The notes below the pieces were generated by a model. That model had not been told where the DNA came from. It saw only the letters and a list, made by a program, of their open reading frames with translations, and made no database searches. Positions 1 through 13,000 of a stretch of 64,000 nt of DNA are shown one piece after another (position 1 is the first letter of the stretch; each line of letters opens with the position of its first letter). This DNA is from Fulvivirga sediminis (GTDB lineage: Bacteria; Bacteroidota; Bacteroidia; Cytophagales; Cyclobacteriaceae): contig NZ_JAESIY010000001.1 of the NCBI RefSeq assembly GCF_016757215.1, positions 558,001 to 622,000 on the forward strand. Direction: 5' to 3'. A program made the position numbers and the translations under genes.

Positions 1-3000
1 ATAACCAAAGCAGTGATTACGATAGCTTAAGATGGAATTTTTGTAGCCCCCATTTGCTAACCTATGATTATAGTAACATTTCAATTGGTAATTCCAACGT
101 TTATCGATCAAATGCATTTGCAATACTGCCAGATACTTCAGTTGCTGTATTTTTCTCCAATGGTTCTTTAAGAAAGGTAAGCTTTGAAAATGATTTTTTG
201 GAATCGATAAGCTCAGTTCAATCTATAGCGAATAGCGGCGGATCATTTTCTTCCCCAAATGACGTGAAAGTTGTTAAGGAAGATGGAAGGTGGGTTGGCT
301 TTGTCTCAAATGAATCGGGGACATCTGGAGTTAGTAGACTGTTTTTTGGATATGAAATAGGGTCATCTCTTGAAAGTTTTGATTTTATTGAGGGAGCATC
401 ACCATTGACTGGTACATCAGCGCTTGAGGTAATTAATGAGGATGATCAAAAAACCTTAATAACCATTAAAAATAGTAACGGTGAAGTAAATGTTGTAAAT
501 TTTTCCAACGGTTTTTTAAACCAAGCTACTAGTCAATATACTTTTAGCTTGAATGGACTCTCTAAAATTCAGAGCATATCTAAAAGAAAAAGAAATGGTG
601 TATGGGAGTTTTTTGTTGTCAGTAATGACCAAAATCTGTTATTAAAACTCGTTTTCAACCAGGGTTTAGACCAACCACCTTTAGTTGAGAATATTATTCT
701 AGAAAATCATAATCTCAACTCTCCTTATAGAGTTTCTTTCATTAGGGATGAAGGTAGAAATGTTTTGCTGGTCCTTAATTTAGGGGATAGAATTGATGTT
801 TTAGTTGAGGAAGATGAAGGTTGGGTATTTGTAAGAGAACTATCAGTTGCTAGTGACAATATTATAACATTATCGGCAGTGGAAAGAGATGAGCCTGTTG
901 TGCTGATGACATCAATTGCCAATTCTGCTTTATATCGATTTAATTTTTCGGGACAGTGTTATAGCTCTTTAAGAACTTCTAATGCATTATTTAACCCCTA
1001 TATACAATTTTCACAGTCAGGAGTCCACCCAATAACCCTAACAGTCTTTGACGAAAACGGCAACTCCGACCAAATAACAAAAACCATAACCATAACCGAC
1101 TCTCAAGCCCCAGACATCAACTTCAATAACGAAACCATCTGTTCCAACACGCCAGTGGAGTTCACTAATATTAACAACTCAGGAGGCATCACCTCTTACA
1201 ACTGGTCTTTCGGAGATTCTAATACATCTACTGAGGCAAATCCGAGTAATCAATATGCTACTTCAGGGGATTATACGGTTAACTTATCAGTTGAAAGCGC
1301 TAATGGCTGTAGCAATTTTGTTGAGAAGGACATTACAATATATGATGAGCCGGTTCCTTCTTTCGATTCGCCCACAGGGCTGGTTTGTACTAATGATGTA
1401 TATACCTTTAAAAATACCACCGATGGCAGTTTTGGCGGAAATTTATCATGGAAGTGGAAGGTAAATGGCGATTCTGTTGCCAATACTCAAGACCTTAACT
1501 ATGAGTTTCCTACTGGAGGGTATAAAGAGATTAAGCTAATTGCCAGCATCCCGGGCTGTGCTGCAGAAGCTATTGATGTTCTTACTAATATAAATGATGG
1601 TCCCGTTCCTGCTTTTCAGGTTAATGATGACTGTGTAGGCACCCCAATGCAGTTTAGTAATCAGTCAGAAGGAAATATTACGAACTATCATTGGGATTTT
1701 GGTAATGGATATACATCTAGCTTAGAAAATCCATTTTTTGAGTATGGTGACCCTGGCACTTTTGATGTTACTCTTAATGTAATCAATGATGTTGGTTGCG
1801 AGTCAGATTTAACAAGAAGTGTCAGTGTTTATCAGTTGCCAAATGTCCAGTTTAATAATGAATTAGCGTGTGAAGGCTCTCTTACCCAATTTATAGATGC
1901 TTCCGAGGTAGGGGATGCTAACTTGCAGGCCTGGAGATGGGAGTTTGATGATGGTGAGTTTTCAACGGAGAGAAACCCTACTCATAATTTTGCTGCAGAT
2001 GGAAGGTATGATGTGAAGTTGGCGGTCACCACTACCAATGGTTGTAAAGATTCTATTCAGCAGCCAGTGTCAGTTAACCCAGCACCTGAAGTTGATTTTA
2101 GCTATGATAAGTTATGCTTAAAAGAGGTGGTAGAATTTACGGATCAGAGTGAGCCGGTACTTGGGTTTGATAATATCTCGTGGGCTTGGGATTTGGGTGG
2201 TGTTTATAGTGGGGAGCAAAATCCTAGTATCACTTTTCAATACCCAATAAATTATAACATTGGCTTAACCGTAACTTCAGAAAACTTATGTTCTGCTACA
2301 AAGTATAAAACCATTACTGTTAATCCTGTGCCTGATTTGTCGTTCGCATCTGAATTTAACTGTGACAATGCAGAAACTCATATTTACGATATTACTGATT
2401 ATGGTACTGATGTCGCTGCTATGCGAAAATGGAGTTATTCTAATGGCATTATAGGTGCCGATTCATCTATTTATTATGCTTTTGATAATGCAGGAACCTA
2501 TAAGCTCAGTTTGTTAGTAGATACTCAAAATGGATGCACTTACGAAAAAGCATCTAATATTTCAATTTATGAAGCTCCTATTGCACAGTTTAGTTCATCT
2601 ATCACTTTTGGAGCACCTCCTTTAGATGTTGACTTTACTAATGAATCCATTGGGGCGGAAAACTACAGATGGTATTTGGGAGATGTGGCAGAAAGTACTG
2701 ATGAAAATGTGTCTTATAATTTTGTGGAAGAGGCCGATTACTGGATAGATTTGGTAGCTTTTAGTGCTGAGCAATGTACAGATACAACTTCTCAGATGAT
2801 TAGCGTACTAGATCCTAATCTGGAATTAGAACTGGCCAATGTGTTTTATCAGGATGGTGTTATAATCCTTAACCTCAAAAATAATGGTACGATATCTTTA
2901 GATAGCATCAGTCTTAATTTGGATATGGGGAATGAGGTGATTATAGAGCGGATATTTCCATTAGAGCTGTTACCAGGGCAACAAAAAAACATTACCTTGG

Positions 3001-3380
3001 ATTTTGCTATTAACCGTTTAAACGCTGCCTACTTATGTGTTTCGGCTTATGGTATGGTTAAAGGAATAGTAGATGCAGACTTTAACAACAATACACAGTG
3101 CATTCAAAACGCTGATGGGGAAGATGTTGTAGTATTACCTCCCAGGCCTAACCCATCGCCTGATGCTGTTTTTGTAAGAGTAGTAACATCCAAACAGACA
3201 CCAGGAAGCTTCTTTTTATATGATGTAAGAGGACAGCTTGTAAAGCAATTCGATTTTTCAAGCTTAAAAGGTTATAAGCTGATAGAATTTAATGTTAGTG
3301 ACTTAAGTAATGGCTTTTATCTGTTGAAATCAGAAGTAGGTAATAGTCGGAAAGCATTTAGATTAACGGTTAAACATTAA
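1..3380 (+). CDS. PKD-repeat surface protein with T9SS sorting tail (5' partial)
   Basis: This is a large secreted or surface protein, probably exported by the type IX secretion system. The frame is open to base 1 with no stop, so the gene begins outside the window; the TTG at 54 is not a convincing start. About 320 residues without a firm family match come first (propeller-like by feel only). About seven PKD domains follow (roughly 1130-2810), each with a WxFGD-like core and paired cysteines. A region resembling a CARDB/adhesion fold then leads to a C-terminal sorting domain (about 3140-3380) with the PNPSPD and LSNGFYLLK motifs typical of type A T9SS tails. Substrate and partner are unknown; adhesion or polymer binding is usual for such proteins. 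Bases about 1018-1200 are strikingly C-rich compared with the rest of the gene. Confidence 0.9.
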   Translation, partial: NQSSDYDSLRWNFCSPHLLTYDYSNISIGNSNVYRSNAFAILPDTSVAVFFSNGSLRKVSFENDFLESISSVQSIANSGGSFSSPNDVKVVKEDGRWVGFVSNESGTSGVSRLFFGYEIGSSLESFDFIEGASPLTGTSALEVINEDDQKTLITIKNSNGEVNVVNFSNGFLNQATSQYTFSLNGLSKIQSISKRKRNGVWEFFVVSNDQNLLLKLVFNQGLDQPPLVENIILENHNLNSPYRVSFIRDEGRNVLLVLNLGDRIDVLVEEDEGWVFVRELSVASDNIITLSAVERDEPVVLMTSIANSALYRFNFSGQCYSSLRTSNALFNPYIQFSQSGVHPITLTVFDENGNSDQITKTITITDSQAPDINFNNETICSNTPVEFTNINNSGGITSYNWSFGDSNTSTEANPSNQYATSGDYTVNLSVESANGCSNFVEKDITIYDEPVPSFDSPTGLVCTNDVYTFKNTTDGSFGGNLSWKWKVNGDSVANTQDLNYEFPTGGYKEIKLIASIPGCAAEAIDVLTNINDGPVPAFQVNDDCVGTPMQFSNQSEGNITNYHWDFGNGYTSSLENPFFEYGDPGTFDVTLNVINDVGCESDLTRSVSVYQLPNVQFNNELACEGSLTQFIDASEVGDANLQAWRWEFDDGEFSTERNPTHNFAADGRYDVKLAVTTTNGCKDSIQQPVSVNPAPEVDFSYDKLCLKEVVEFTDQSEPVLGFDNISWAWDLGGVYSGEQNPSITFQYPINYNIGLTVTSENLCSATKYKTITVNPVPDLSFASEFNCDNAETHIYDITDYGTDVAAMRKWSYSNGIIGADSSIYYAFDNAGTYKLSLLVDTQNGCTYEKASNISIYEAPIAQFSSSITFGAPPLDVDFTNESIGAENYRWYLGDVAESTDENVSYNFVEEADYWIDLVAFSAEQCTDTTSQMISVLDPNLELELANVFYQDGVIILNLKNNGTISLDSISLNLDMGNEVIIERIFPLELLPGQQKNITLDFAINRLNAAYLCVSAYGMVKGIVDADFNNNTQCIQNADGEDVVVLPPRPNPSPDAVFVRVVTSKQTPGSFFLYDVRGQLVKQFDFSSLKGYKLIEFNVSDLSNGFYLLKSEVGNSRKAFRLTVKH

Positions 3381-3466
3381 AAAACTATTTTGCAATAGTT
3401 GCAGACTTATTTCTATATCCTTACATTTTCTGGTTATCTTCGCGCCAAATATTATTTGGTAAATCA

Positions 3467-3940
3467 ATGAAGGATAAAGTAAAATTAGATAGGATAGACC
3501 TTAAAATACTAAAGATTTTGCAGGCCAATGCTAAAATCACAAACGCACAGCTGGCTCAAGAGATAGGACTTTCTCCTGCTCCTACATTAGAGCGTGTAAA
3601 GAAATTGGAGACGTCAGGCGTTATAAAAAGCTATCATGCAAAACTTAATACACAAAAGGTTGGGTTGGGAGTGAGTACTTTTGTGATGGTTACACTGAAG
3701 GGGCATAATAAAGATAATATTGAGATTTTCACTGAAAGTATCAGTGAGATTGATGAGATAATAGAGTGTCATCATGTTACCGGATCTGGAGATTTTATAT
3801 TGAAGATAATCGCTGAGGATATAGCTGCTTATCAAAAACTAATGTTAGAAAGAGTTACTAATATTGAAGTGGTGGATAATATGCAATCTCTGGTTATTCT
3901 ATCTACATTTAAGGACAGTAAAGTAATGCCTATACCATAA
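3467..3940 (+). CDS. Lrp/AsnC family transcriptional regulator
   Basis: A 157-residue feast/famine regulator. Residues about 8-50 form the helix-turn-helix (DLKILKILQANAKITNAQLA, then LSPAPTLERVKKLE). Residues about 65-145 form the AsnC ligand-binding/oligomerisation domain, with a CHHVTGSGDFILKI segment typical of the family. The length is normal. The ATG is 86 bases after the PKD gene, and the stop is 3 bases before the phosphoribosyltransferase, so the two are probably co-transcribed. The effector is unknown; amino acids are usual. Autoregulation is common in the family but no operator was resolved here. Confidence 0.95.
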   Translation: MKDKVKLDRIDLKILKILQANAKITNAQLAQEIGLSPAPTLERVKKLETSGVIKSYHAKLNTQKVGLGVSTFVMVTLKGHNKDNIEIFTESISEIDEIIECHHVTGSGDFILKIIAEDIAAYQKLMLERVTNIEVVDNMQSLVILSTFKDSKVMPIP

Positions 3941-3943
3941 ACC

Positions 3944-4447
3944 ATGGAAGAGAAGAGTTTAATACTAACGGATGATCAAGTGCGCCAAAAGATTAAAAGG
4001 ATGGCGTATGAAATATATGAAAATAACTTTCAGGAGAAGGAAATAATATTAGCAGGTATACACTCTCAGGGATATGAATTAGCTAAATTACTGCAAAATG
4101 ACCTAGAGGTTATAGCTAGTTTTAAGGTTAAATTAATAGGCTTAAACCTAGATAAATTCGCTCCTACGCAAAGTGATATCAGTTTAGACTGTGATACAGC
4201 TACTCTCAAAAATAAGTGTATAGTTCTCATTGATGACGTTATGAATACAGGTAGAACTATGGCTTATAGCCTAAAAGCTTTTCTTAATGTAAAAGTTAAG
4301 AAAATAGAAACGGCGGTATTGGTGAATAGAAGTCATACCCAGTTTCCTATATCTACCAAGTATGCAGGCTATGAGCTTGCTACTACTATTAATGATCATG
4401 TAGCCGTAGAGTTAGATAAAAATAAAAAGGTTGTATACTTACAATAA
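3944..4447 (+). CDS. phosphoribosyltransferase family protein (PyrR-like)
   Basis: A 167-residue type I phosphoribosyltransferase. The PRPP-binding loop is clear at residues about 92-105 (VLIDDVMNTGRTM), with the two acidic residues followed by TGRT. An N-terminal hood with AGIHSQGYELA resembles PyrR and hypoxanthine/uracil-type enzymes. The base substrate cannot be fixed from sequence. PyrR-type regulation of pyrimidine genes is possible, but no pyr genes are nearby. It starts 3 bases after the Lrp-type gene, which suggests coupled expression. Confidence 0.85.
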   Translation: MEEKSLILTDDQVRQKIKRMAYEIYENNFQEKEIILAGIHSQGYELAKLLQNDLEVIASFKVKLIGLNLDKFAPTQSDISLDCDTATLKNKCIVLIDDVMNTGRTMAYSLKAFLNVKVKKIETAVLVNRSHTQFPISTKYAGYELATTINDHVAVELDKNKKVVYLQ

Positions 4448-4469
4448 TTTTAAGTAATTTTTTAGCCTG

Positions 4470-5999
4470 TTGTGTTCGAATCACAACCTATTTTCAAATA
4501 ACTTTTTCTTTTATAAAGCATTGAAATTTGTTGAAGTTACTGATCTACTGGAGTGGCTGAATAAGCCAACCCATCTTATTCGAGATGGAGAATATGATGA
4601 TCATCAACAAAAAGAAAAAGCAATTTTTTGGGAATGGGACCTCGAAAACAACAGGCTTTATTTATCTCCTGAATTGCGCCAGCTTTTTGGGTACGGTCAA
4701 GATAAGCCTGTTCCGATAGAGGGCTTTTGGCACAAGCATATCCACCCCGAAGATTTAAATAAAGTAATCAATCACTTCTTGGATTTTATTAATGGTCTGC
4801 TCTCTCATTATGAGCAGATATTCAGAGTTAGGTCTATTAATGGTAGCTACATATGGGTGCAATCTGCCGCTACCCTTAAGAGGGATGATAAAGGAGAAGT
4901 TACATGGGCCAAGTCTTACTATACTGATGTCACTACACTAAAGGAACAAAAAGGATATACTAAACTGGGCAGTGACAAGTATAGAAATCTATTTCAAAAC
5001 TCTATGATAGCTATGGTGAGGAATGATCTTGCCACTGGAGATATTTTAGAGGCTAATGATAAGTTTTGGGATCTGTTCTCTATTTCATTAGACAAAAGAA
5101 ATGCTACTAAATGCCAAGACATAATAGGTGAAAAGCATGCGAAATTAATTTTTGATTTATTAAAAAATGAAGGCAGTATAGACAATCTCGAGCTTGAGAT
5201 TAAAGACTGGGGCCCCACGTCATTGTGGATTTCATTTGGGGCTATATTGTATGAAGAGGAGGGGGTGGTAGATTGTATTATTAAGGATATCACCGAAACT
5301 AAATCTAGCCTAATTGAATTACAAAAAGTAAACTTCGAGTTAGATAGCTTCATTTATCATTCTTCACATGATTTACGATCTCCGCTTAGGTCTATTTTAG
5401 GTTTAATAGATGTATTTCGGTTAGAGAAGGATGAGAAGATTAAACTAGAATGTATAAGCAAGATTAAGTCCAGTGTTAAGCGGTTGGATTCTCTGGTTAT
5501 AGATCTACTTAGTATCTCAAGAAATGATCGTGTTAACGACCCTCACGTATCAATTAATTTTATGGTTGAGATCAATAGTAGTATTACTAGCTATTACTAT
5601 ACTCGCGATAATGAGGGCTTAGAGATTATTACTAATATCCACCAGCCGGTAGAGTTCTTTTCTGATTTAACCAGGATCAGAGTTATACTAAATAATCTGA
5701 TATCAAATGCTATTAAGTATCGGTCTAGACATAAAGAATATTCTTATGTAAAGGTTGATGTGACGGTAGATGAGGAAAAAGCAATAATAGAGATCGAAGA
5801 TAATGGGGAGGGAATAGAGGCATCTAAAATGCCCCATATATTTGATATGTTTTATAGAGCTACGGAAAAGAGTGAAGGCTCAGGCCTTGGACTCTATATA
5901 GTGAAAAAAGTGGCCGATAAGCTTAATGCTGAAATTAAGGTCAGAAGTGAGGAATTAGAAGGAACAAATTTTAAGTTTGTGATTCCAAATACAAAATGA
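4470..5999 (+). CDS. PAS-domain sensor histidine kinase
   Basis: A soluble-looking sensor kinase of up to 509 residues with no membrane segment. Two PAS/PAC domains lie at about 45-145 and 155-275. They are followed by a HisKA helix with phospho-acceptor His about 299 (SSHDLRSPL), and a HATPase_c domain with N box ([10 protein letters not shown], about 407), G1 (EDNGEGIE, about 444) and G2 ([11 protein letters not shown], about 470). No receiver domain and no response regulator lies next to it, so the partner is unknown. The first in-frame ATG is far inside the first PAS region, so a TTG must be used: 4470 gives the longest frame, while TTG 4521 (LKFVEV) is equally plausible. The gene is 7 bases from panB. 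Confidence 0.9.
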   Translation: MCSNHNLFSNNFFFYKALKFVEVTDLLEWLNKPTHLIRDGEYDDHQQKEKAIFWEWDLENNRLYLSPELRQLFGYGQDKPVPIEGFWHKHIHPEDLNKVINHFLDFINGLLSHYEQIFRVRSINGSYIWVQSAATLKRDDKGEVTWAKSYYTDVTTLKEQKGYTKLGSDKYRNLFQNSMIAMVRNDLATGDILEANDKFWDLFSISLDKRNATKCQDIIGEKHAKLIFDLLKNEGSIDNLELEIKDWGPTSLWISFGAILYEEEGVVDCIIKDITETKSSLIELQKVNFELDSFIYHSSHDLRSPLRSILGLIDVFRLEKDEKIKLECISKIKSSVKRLDSLVIDLLSISRNDRVNDPHVSINFMVEINSSITSYYYTRDNEGLEIITNIHQPVEFFSDLTRIRVILNNLISNAIKYRSRHKEYSYVKVDVTVDEEKAIIEIEDNGEGIEASKMPHIFDMFYRATEKSEGSGLGLYIVKKVADKLNAEIKVRSEELEGTNFKFVIPNTK

Positions 6000-6006
6000 A
6001 ATATAC

Positions 6007-6825
6007 ATGTCTATACATAAAAGTGATATAAAGAAGATTACCATTCAGCGTCTTCATGAAATGAAGAGACAAGGAGAAAAAATGTCTATGCTTACCGCAT
6101 ATGATTATACAATGGCTCGCATTCTGGATGAGGCCGGGGTAGAAATACTTCTTGTTGGTGATTCTGCCGCTAATGTTATGGCTGGGTATGAAACTACATT
6201 GCCTATTTCTCTTGATCACATGATTTATTATGGCGCTTCTGTAGCAAGAGCATGCAAGCGCGCTATGGTGATTGTTGACTTGCCTTTTGGAACTTATCAG
6301 GGAGATCCGGAAACGGCCATCCGCTCGGCAGTGAGAGTAATGAAGGAAACCAGTTCTCATGGAATAAAAATTGAAGGAGGAGCAGAAATAGAGGAGTCTG
6401 TGAAAAAAATATTAAGTGCAGGTATTCCTGTTATGGGCCACTTAGGATTGACTCCACAGTCTATTAATAAATTTGGAACATTTTCAGTAAGAGCAAAGGA
6501 GGAGGCAGAGGCTAATAAGTTAATTAGCGATGCTAAACTGCTGGAAGAGTTAGGGTGTTTTGCTATTGTATTGGAAAAAGTGCCGGCTACTTTAGCAAAA
6601 ACAGTTGCAGAGCAATTAACCATTCCTATTATTGGTATTGGTGCAGGAGCAGGTGTAGATGGTCAGGTGCTAGTGGTTCAAGATATGATGGGTATGAACA
6701 AAGATTTTAAGCCTAAGTTTTTGAGGCGTTATGCTGACTTACAAACTATAATGACGGAGGCAGCCGCCAATTATATTAATGATGTGAAGTCTGGAGATTT
6801 TCCTAATCAAGATGAAAGCTACTAG
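6007..6825 (+). CDS. panB: 3-methyl-2-oxobutanoate hydroxymethyltransferase
   Basis: PanB transfers a hydroxymethyl group from 5,10-methylene-THF to alpha-ketoisovalerate, making ketopantoate for pantothenate/CoA synthesis. The 272-residue protein has the family hallmarks: [13 protein letters not shown] near residue 28, the metal-site [14 protein letters not shown] near 49, HLGLTPQS, and VLEKVP near 184 carrying the presumed catalytic Glu. Length and ATG start are normal for the family. The gene follows the histidine kinase by 7 bases on the same strand. No other pan gene is visible in the window. Confidence 0.97.
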   Translation: MSIHKSDIKKITIQRLHEMKRQGEKMSMLTAYDYTMARILDEAGVEILLVGDSAANVMAGYETTLPISLDHMIYYGASVARACKRAMVIVDLPFGTYQGDPETAIRSAVRVMKETSSHGIKIEGGAEIEESVKKILSAGIPVMGHLGLTPQSINKFGTFSVRAKEEAEANKLISDAKLLEELGCFAIVLEKVPATLAKTVAEQLTIPIIGIGAGAGVDGQVLVVQDMMGMNKDFKPKFLRRYADLQTIMTEAAANYINDVKSGDFPNQDESY

Positions 6826-6837
6826 TTATTTAATAGC

Positions 6838-7413
6838 TTAGTTCAGGTTGCAGGTGATGATCTTATTCTGTTCGTCTGCAACTTCTCCAAACCACACTAC
6901 CGCATACTCTTTATAAATTCCTATACCAATTCCTTGCCAATGGGCCTTTTCCCACATTCCTGAGTTGATGATCAAAGGATTATGAGCTGGACTTTTTTTC
7001 CACCCTTCAAGCCCTTTTTCTGCTTTTGCTCCGCCACTATTAAAGTAGGCAATTTCATAGCCTGAGCCAGTGTAGCCCGCTATTTCTTTTGGTTTATCCC
7101 ACATACATTGGGCTTGCTTATGATCATTGGTGTAGCAGCATGGGGTCCAGGCGCCTTCATCAGACCAGCTGTGAGGGTTACACTTTCCTTTAGGGTCAAA
7201 ATCATAATTTTCAGAAAGATCCTTAGCATGAGCTTGTGCTACGGCAGTGAGTTTAGATGAAAAAGCAATAGGGTCAAGCTCCTTTTGCTTACGATATTCG
7301 TTTATTATTTCGTATAACTTTTTCTCTTCCGTACTTACACAAACATCTACACGTGTTGTGATAGGGGTGAAAAATGATATTAAATTCAAATGAATAAAAA
7401 AAAGAAGGGACAT
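6838..7413 (-). CDS. CAP/SCP-domain secreted protein
   Basis: A 191-residue protein with a hydrophobic N-terminus (residues about 2-18) that could be a signal or anchor, followed by a CAP (SCP/PR-1-like) domain. Supporting motifs are LYEIINEYRKQ at the start of the fold, AQAHAKDLSEN carrying the first conserved His, and a CNPHSW segment with nearby CC and C residues that could form disulfides. The C-terminal part has GWKKSPAHNPLI and AVVWFGEV. Molecular function is unknown; extracellular location is inferred. It converges with panB, the two stops lying 13 bases apart, and is divergent from icd. Confidence 0.82.
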   Translation of the reverse strand: MSLLFFIHLNLISFFTPITTRVDVCVSTEEKKLYEIINEYRKQKELDPIAFSSKLTAVAQAHAKDLSENYDFDPKGKCNPHSWSDEGAWTPCCYTNDHKQAQCMWDKPKEIAGYTGSGYEIAYFNSGGAKAEKGLEGWKKSPAHNPLIINSGMWEKAHWQGIGIGIYKEYAVVWFGEVADEQNKIITCNLN

Positions 7414-7587
7414 AACTGTTGGATGAAATATTTGCTTTAAGATACTACAGATTACGTAAAAATTAAGTTCAATAATCGTAATGCATTAATCTAATTTCAC
7501 ATTTAGATACCACCTTTAAAATTGTTAATTTAGCATCCCTTTAAAGAAGGTTTAAGACATATTCAATAATCAAAAATGGCATAATAG

Positions 7588-9822
<2,235 letters not shown>

Positions 9823-9840
9823 ACTAAGCATTATACAACA

Positions 9841-9872
9841 AAAAAGGCATGCCCTAAGGGCATGCCTTTTTT
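9841..9872 (+). terminator. rho-independent terminator of icd
   Basis: A perfect 9-bp stem (GGCATGCCC / GGGCATGCC, loop TAA) at 9846-9866 is followed by six T and preceded by five A. It lies 24 bases after the icd stop. Confidence 0.93.
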
Positions 9873-9995
9873 GTTTGTAAATAAATTGATGGTACCTCCA
9901 TATTGGGAGATAAAGACTCTGTTGGCTAAAAAAAAGGTTTATTAGTGTGTAAAAGTGATTATTTTCAGAATTTATGATTAAAAATTAGGCTTTAA

Positions 9996-10028
9996 TTTGA
10001 TCATATTGTTATGAAAAGGGTATTTTCG
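9996..10028 (+). promoter_or_regulatory. possible promoter of the TonB-dependent receptor gene
   Basis: TTTG at 9996-9999 and TATTTTCG at 10021-10028 resemble the Bacteroidota -33/-7 elements (consensus TTTG / TAnnTTTG). The spacing is 21 rather than about 19, and one base of the -7 box differs, so the match is weak. The ATG is 34 bases downstream. Confidence 0.38.
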
Positions 10029-10062
10029 GATAAAATTTAACCTAAATAATCTACTTAAACCT

Positions 10063-13000
10063 ATGAAGAGATCAGTCTTGCTTTTAGCAATGATAATGTT
10101 GCTGTCATGTCAAAAAATACTAGCCCAAGGGGTGACTACAGCCAGTATAAGAGGAACGATAACTGATGGAGAGGGCGCTACCCTGCCCGGAGCCAATGTT
10201 ATAGCCATTCATGAACCCACAGGTGTAGAATATGGCACCTCTACTAGGTTGGATGGAAAGTATACCTTACCCAATTTAAAGGTTGGAGGGCCTTACGTCA
10301 TCAGAGTTAGTTATGTAGGGCATCACCCACAGGAGTTTAAGGGAATTGAACTGGTGCTGGGAGAAACCTTTGTTTTAAATATTTCATTAGACCCTGATGT
10401 TACCACTTTACAAGAAGTAGTGGTTTCAGGTGCCGGAGATGATACTTTTAACAGTGATCGTACTGGAGCAGAAGTGGCCTTTTCCAATGATCAAATAAAG
10501 AAGCTACCCACTATCACTAGGTCCGCTAGTGATATTTATAGACTTACCCCATCTTCTGATGGAAACTCCTTCGGAGGTAGAAATGATCAGTATAATAATT
10601 TCTCATTAGATGGATCTATCTTTAATAATCCTTTCGGGTTAGATGCAGCAACGCCAGGTGGTCAGGCCGATGCTCAACCTATCTCTTTAGATGCTATAGA
10701 ACAAATACAAGTGTCTGTGGCACCGTATGATGTTACTCAATCGGGTTTCACCGGGGCGTCCATAAATGCGGTTACTAAAAGCGGAACCAATGATTTTCAT
10801 GGTACTGTGTTTGGTTTTTTTAGAAATCAGGATTTGCTGGGGAGTAAGGTAGAGGGAGAAGATGTGCTGAAAGCTGACCTTAGGCAGGTGCAGGCAGGTT
10901 TTAGTCTGGGAGGCCCTATTATTAAGAACAAGCTTTTTTTCTTTACCAACTTCGAACTAGACAGAAGAGAGGATCTTGGTTCTAGTTTTGTAGCCAACAG
11001 AGGTACTGGCGCTGTAAATGAATCACGAGTGTTGGCTACAGATTTAGAACGAATCAGCTCTCTATTATACAATCGATTTGGATATGAAACCGGACCTTAT
11101 GAAGGCTTTACTTTAGACACCAGAAACCAAAAAGGAATAGTGAAGCTAGACTATAATATTAACAACAATCACACCCTCACCGCGACCTATAATTTTTTAA
11201 GAGCTTCTAAAGAAAAACCTGCCCACCCCACGGCTTTAGGAAGGAGAGGACCAGATGCAAATACTCTTCAATTCAGAAATTCTGGCTATCAGATGAATAA
11301 TAATATTGATTCATGGCTGGTAGAATTAAGGTCTTTGTTTGGAAATAAATTTTCAAATAAGCTACAGGTAGGCTATACCCATTTCGATGATTATAGAGAT
11401 CCTTTTAGTACGCCTTTCCCACCTATTAATCTTACTAAAGGAGGTAGTAATTATATAATTGTTGGGCATGAGCCTTTTTCTATTAATAATACACTAGATC
11501 AGCAAGTATTTCAAGCTAGTGATAATTTCGAAATGTATTTGGGTGATCATACTTTCACCGTTGGTGTTTCTTTTGAAAAGTTCATGTTTGAAAATTCCTT
11601 TAACCTAACGGCTTATGGGCCAAGTATTTTTTCCTCAACCAACATTGAAGACTTTATTACTCAAGTTAATAATGGCGAATGGGATGCTACAGTGGCAGAA
11701 GCACGTGCTACCTATGATTTTAATAATGCCAATGATGGCTGGGCCATGGCAGAAACAGAAGTAGGCCAATTGGCATTTTATGCACAAGATAAATGGTTAG
11801 TGAATGATAATTTTACCCTTACTTTAGGAGTTAGGTTCGATAAACCTTTATATTTCAATACTTCTGACAATATTCCTCCTAATACTGATGAGGTCGTCTA
11901 CTACGATGAAAACGATCAGCCGGTAACTTTTGATAATACTAAATTGCCAGATGCTACTATATTGGCATCTCCCCGAGTAGGTTTTAATTGGGATGTTATG
12001 AAGAACGGAACTTTACAGCTGCGTGGAGGTAGTGGTGTGTTTACAGGTCGTTTGCCTTTTGTTTGGATTGGGAATCAAGTTGCTAATCCAGGCACGGGAT
12101 TCTTAAATGTTACAGCACCAGATTTTAAATTTCCTCAGGTGTGGAGGTCCTCTTTAGGCGTAGATAAGGTAATTAGCAAAGGGCTAGTAGCTACGATAGA
12201 TTTGAGCTATACTAAAGATATTAATGCTATGATGGTGAGAGATTATAGCTTGAGAAAACCTTCCGGACAGTTAGGAGGAGTCGATAACAGGGATAGGTAT
12301 CAGCCTGAAGATATTGTTACTTTCAACGGAGGAGTTGCTTCAAACTATGTGTTCACGAATACAGATAAAGGGAGAAGTTTTAACATGACGCTGGAAATAA
12401 AGAAAAAATGGGATAATGGTTTATTCGCGAGCCTTGCATATAATTATTTAGATGCTAAGTCTGTATCTTCAATAGAAGCGGAAATATCCAGTGATGCTTT
12501 CTCAATTAACCCAGTAGTGGGTAATGCTAATACAGCAGTATTGGCTCCATCGATTTATGGAAATAAACATCGTTTTGTAGGTAATGTAAATAAAACCTTT
12601 AAATATGGGAATGACCATTGGTCCACTACTTTGTCTTTATTCTTTGAATATGCGCATGGTGGAAGATATAGTTATACCTATGCTGGCGATTTGAATGGAG
12701 ATGGTTCGGTATTAAATGACCTGCTTTATATCCCTACTGATTCTGAGCTAGATCAAATGAACTTTATCTCATCCGAAAACAGAGAAGCCTATAGAAATTA
12801 TATTCAGCAGGATGATTATTTAAGTGATAACAGAGGGAAGTACGCTGAAAGATATGGAGCATTGAGTCCTTGGTATTCTCGCTTTGATTTCAGACTCTTA
12901 CAGGATTATAAATTAAATAATGGGAATACTATTCAATTTAGTTTAGATGTACTCAATGCAGGTAACTTATTAAGCTCAGATTGGGGAGTGAGGCAAATAC

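Noticed and set aside
1130-2810. PKD repeats as recent DNA tandem duplications
   Set aside because: The domains share motifs but differ widely in nucleotide sequence, so they are old protein repeats.
3383-3400. Short hairpin AACTATT/AATAGTT after the PKD gene as terminator
   Set aside because: AT-only 7-bp stem with no following T run; too weak to call.
5971-6360. Minus-strand 129-codon frame across the panB start
   Set aside because: It overlaps panB and the end of the kinase gene in antisense; no recognisable domain.
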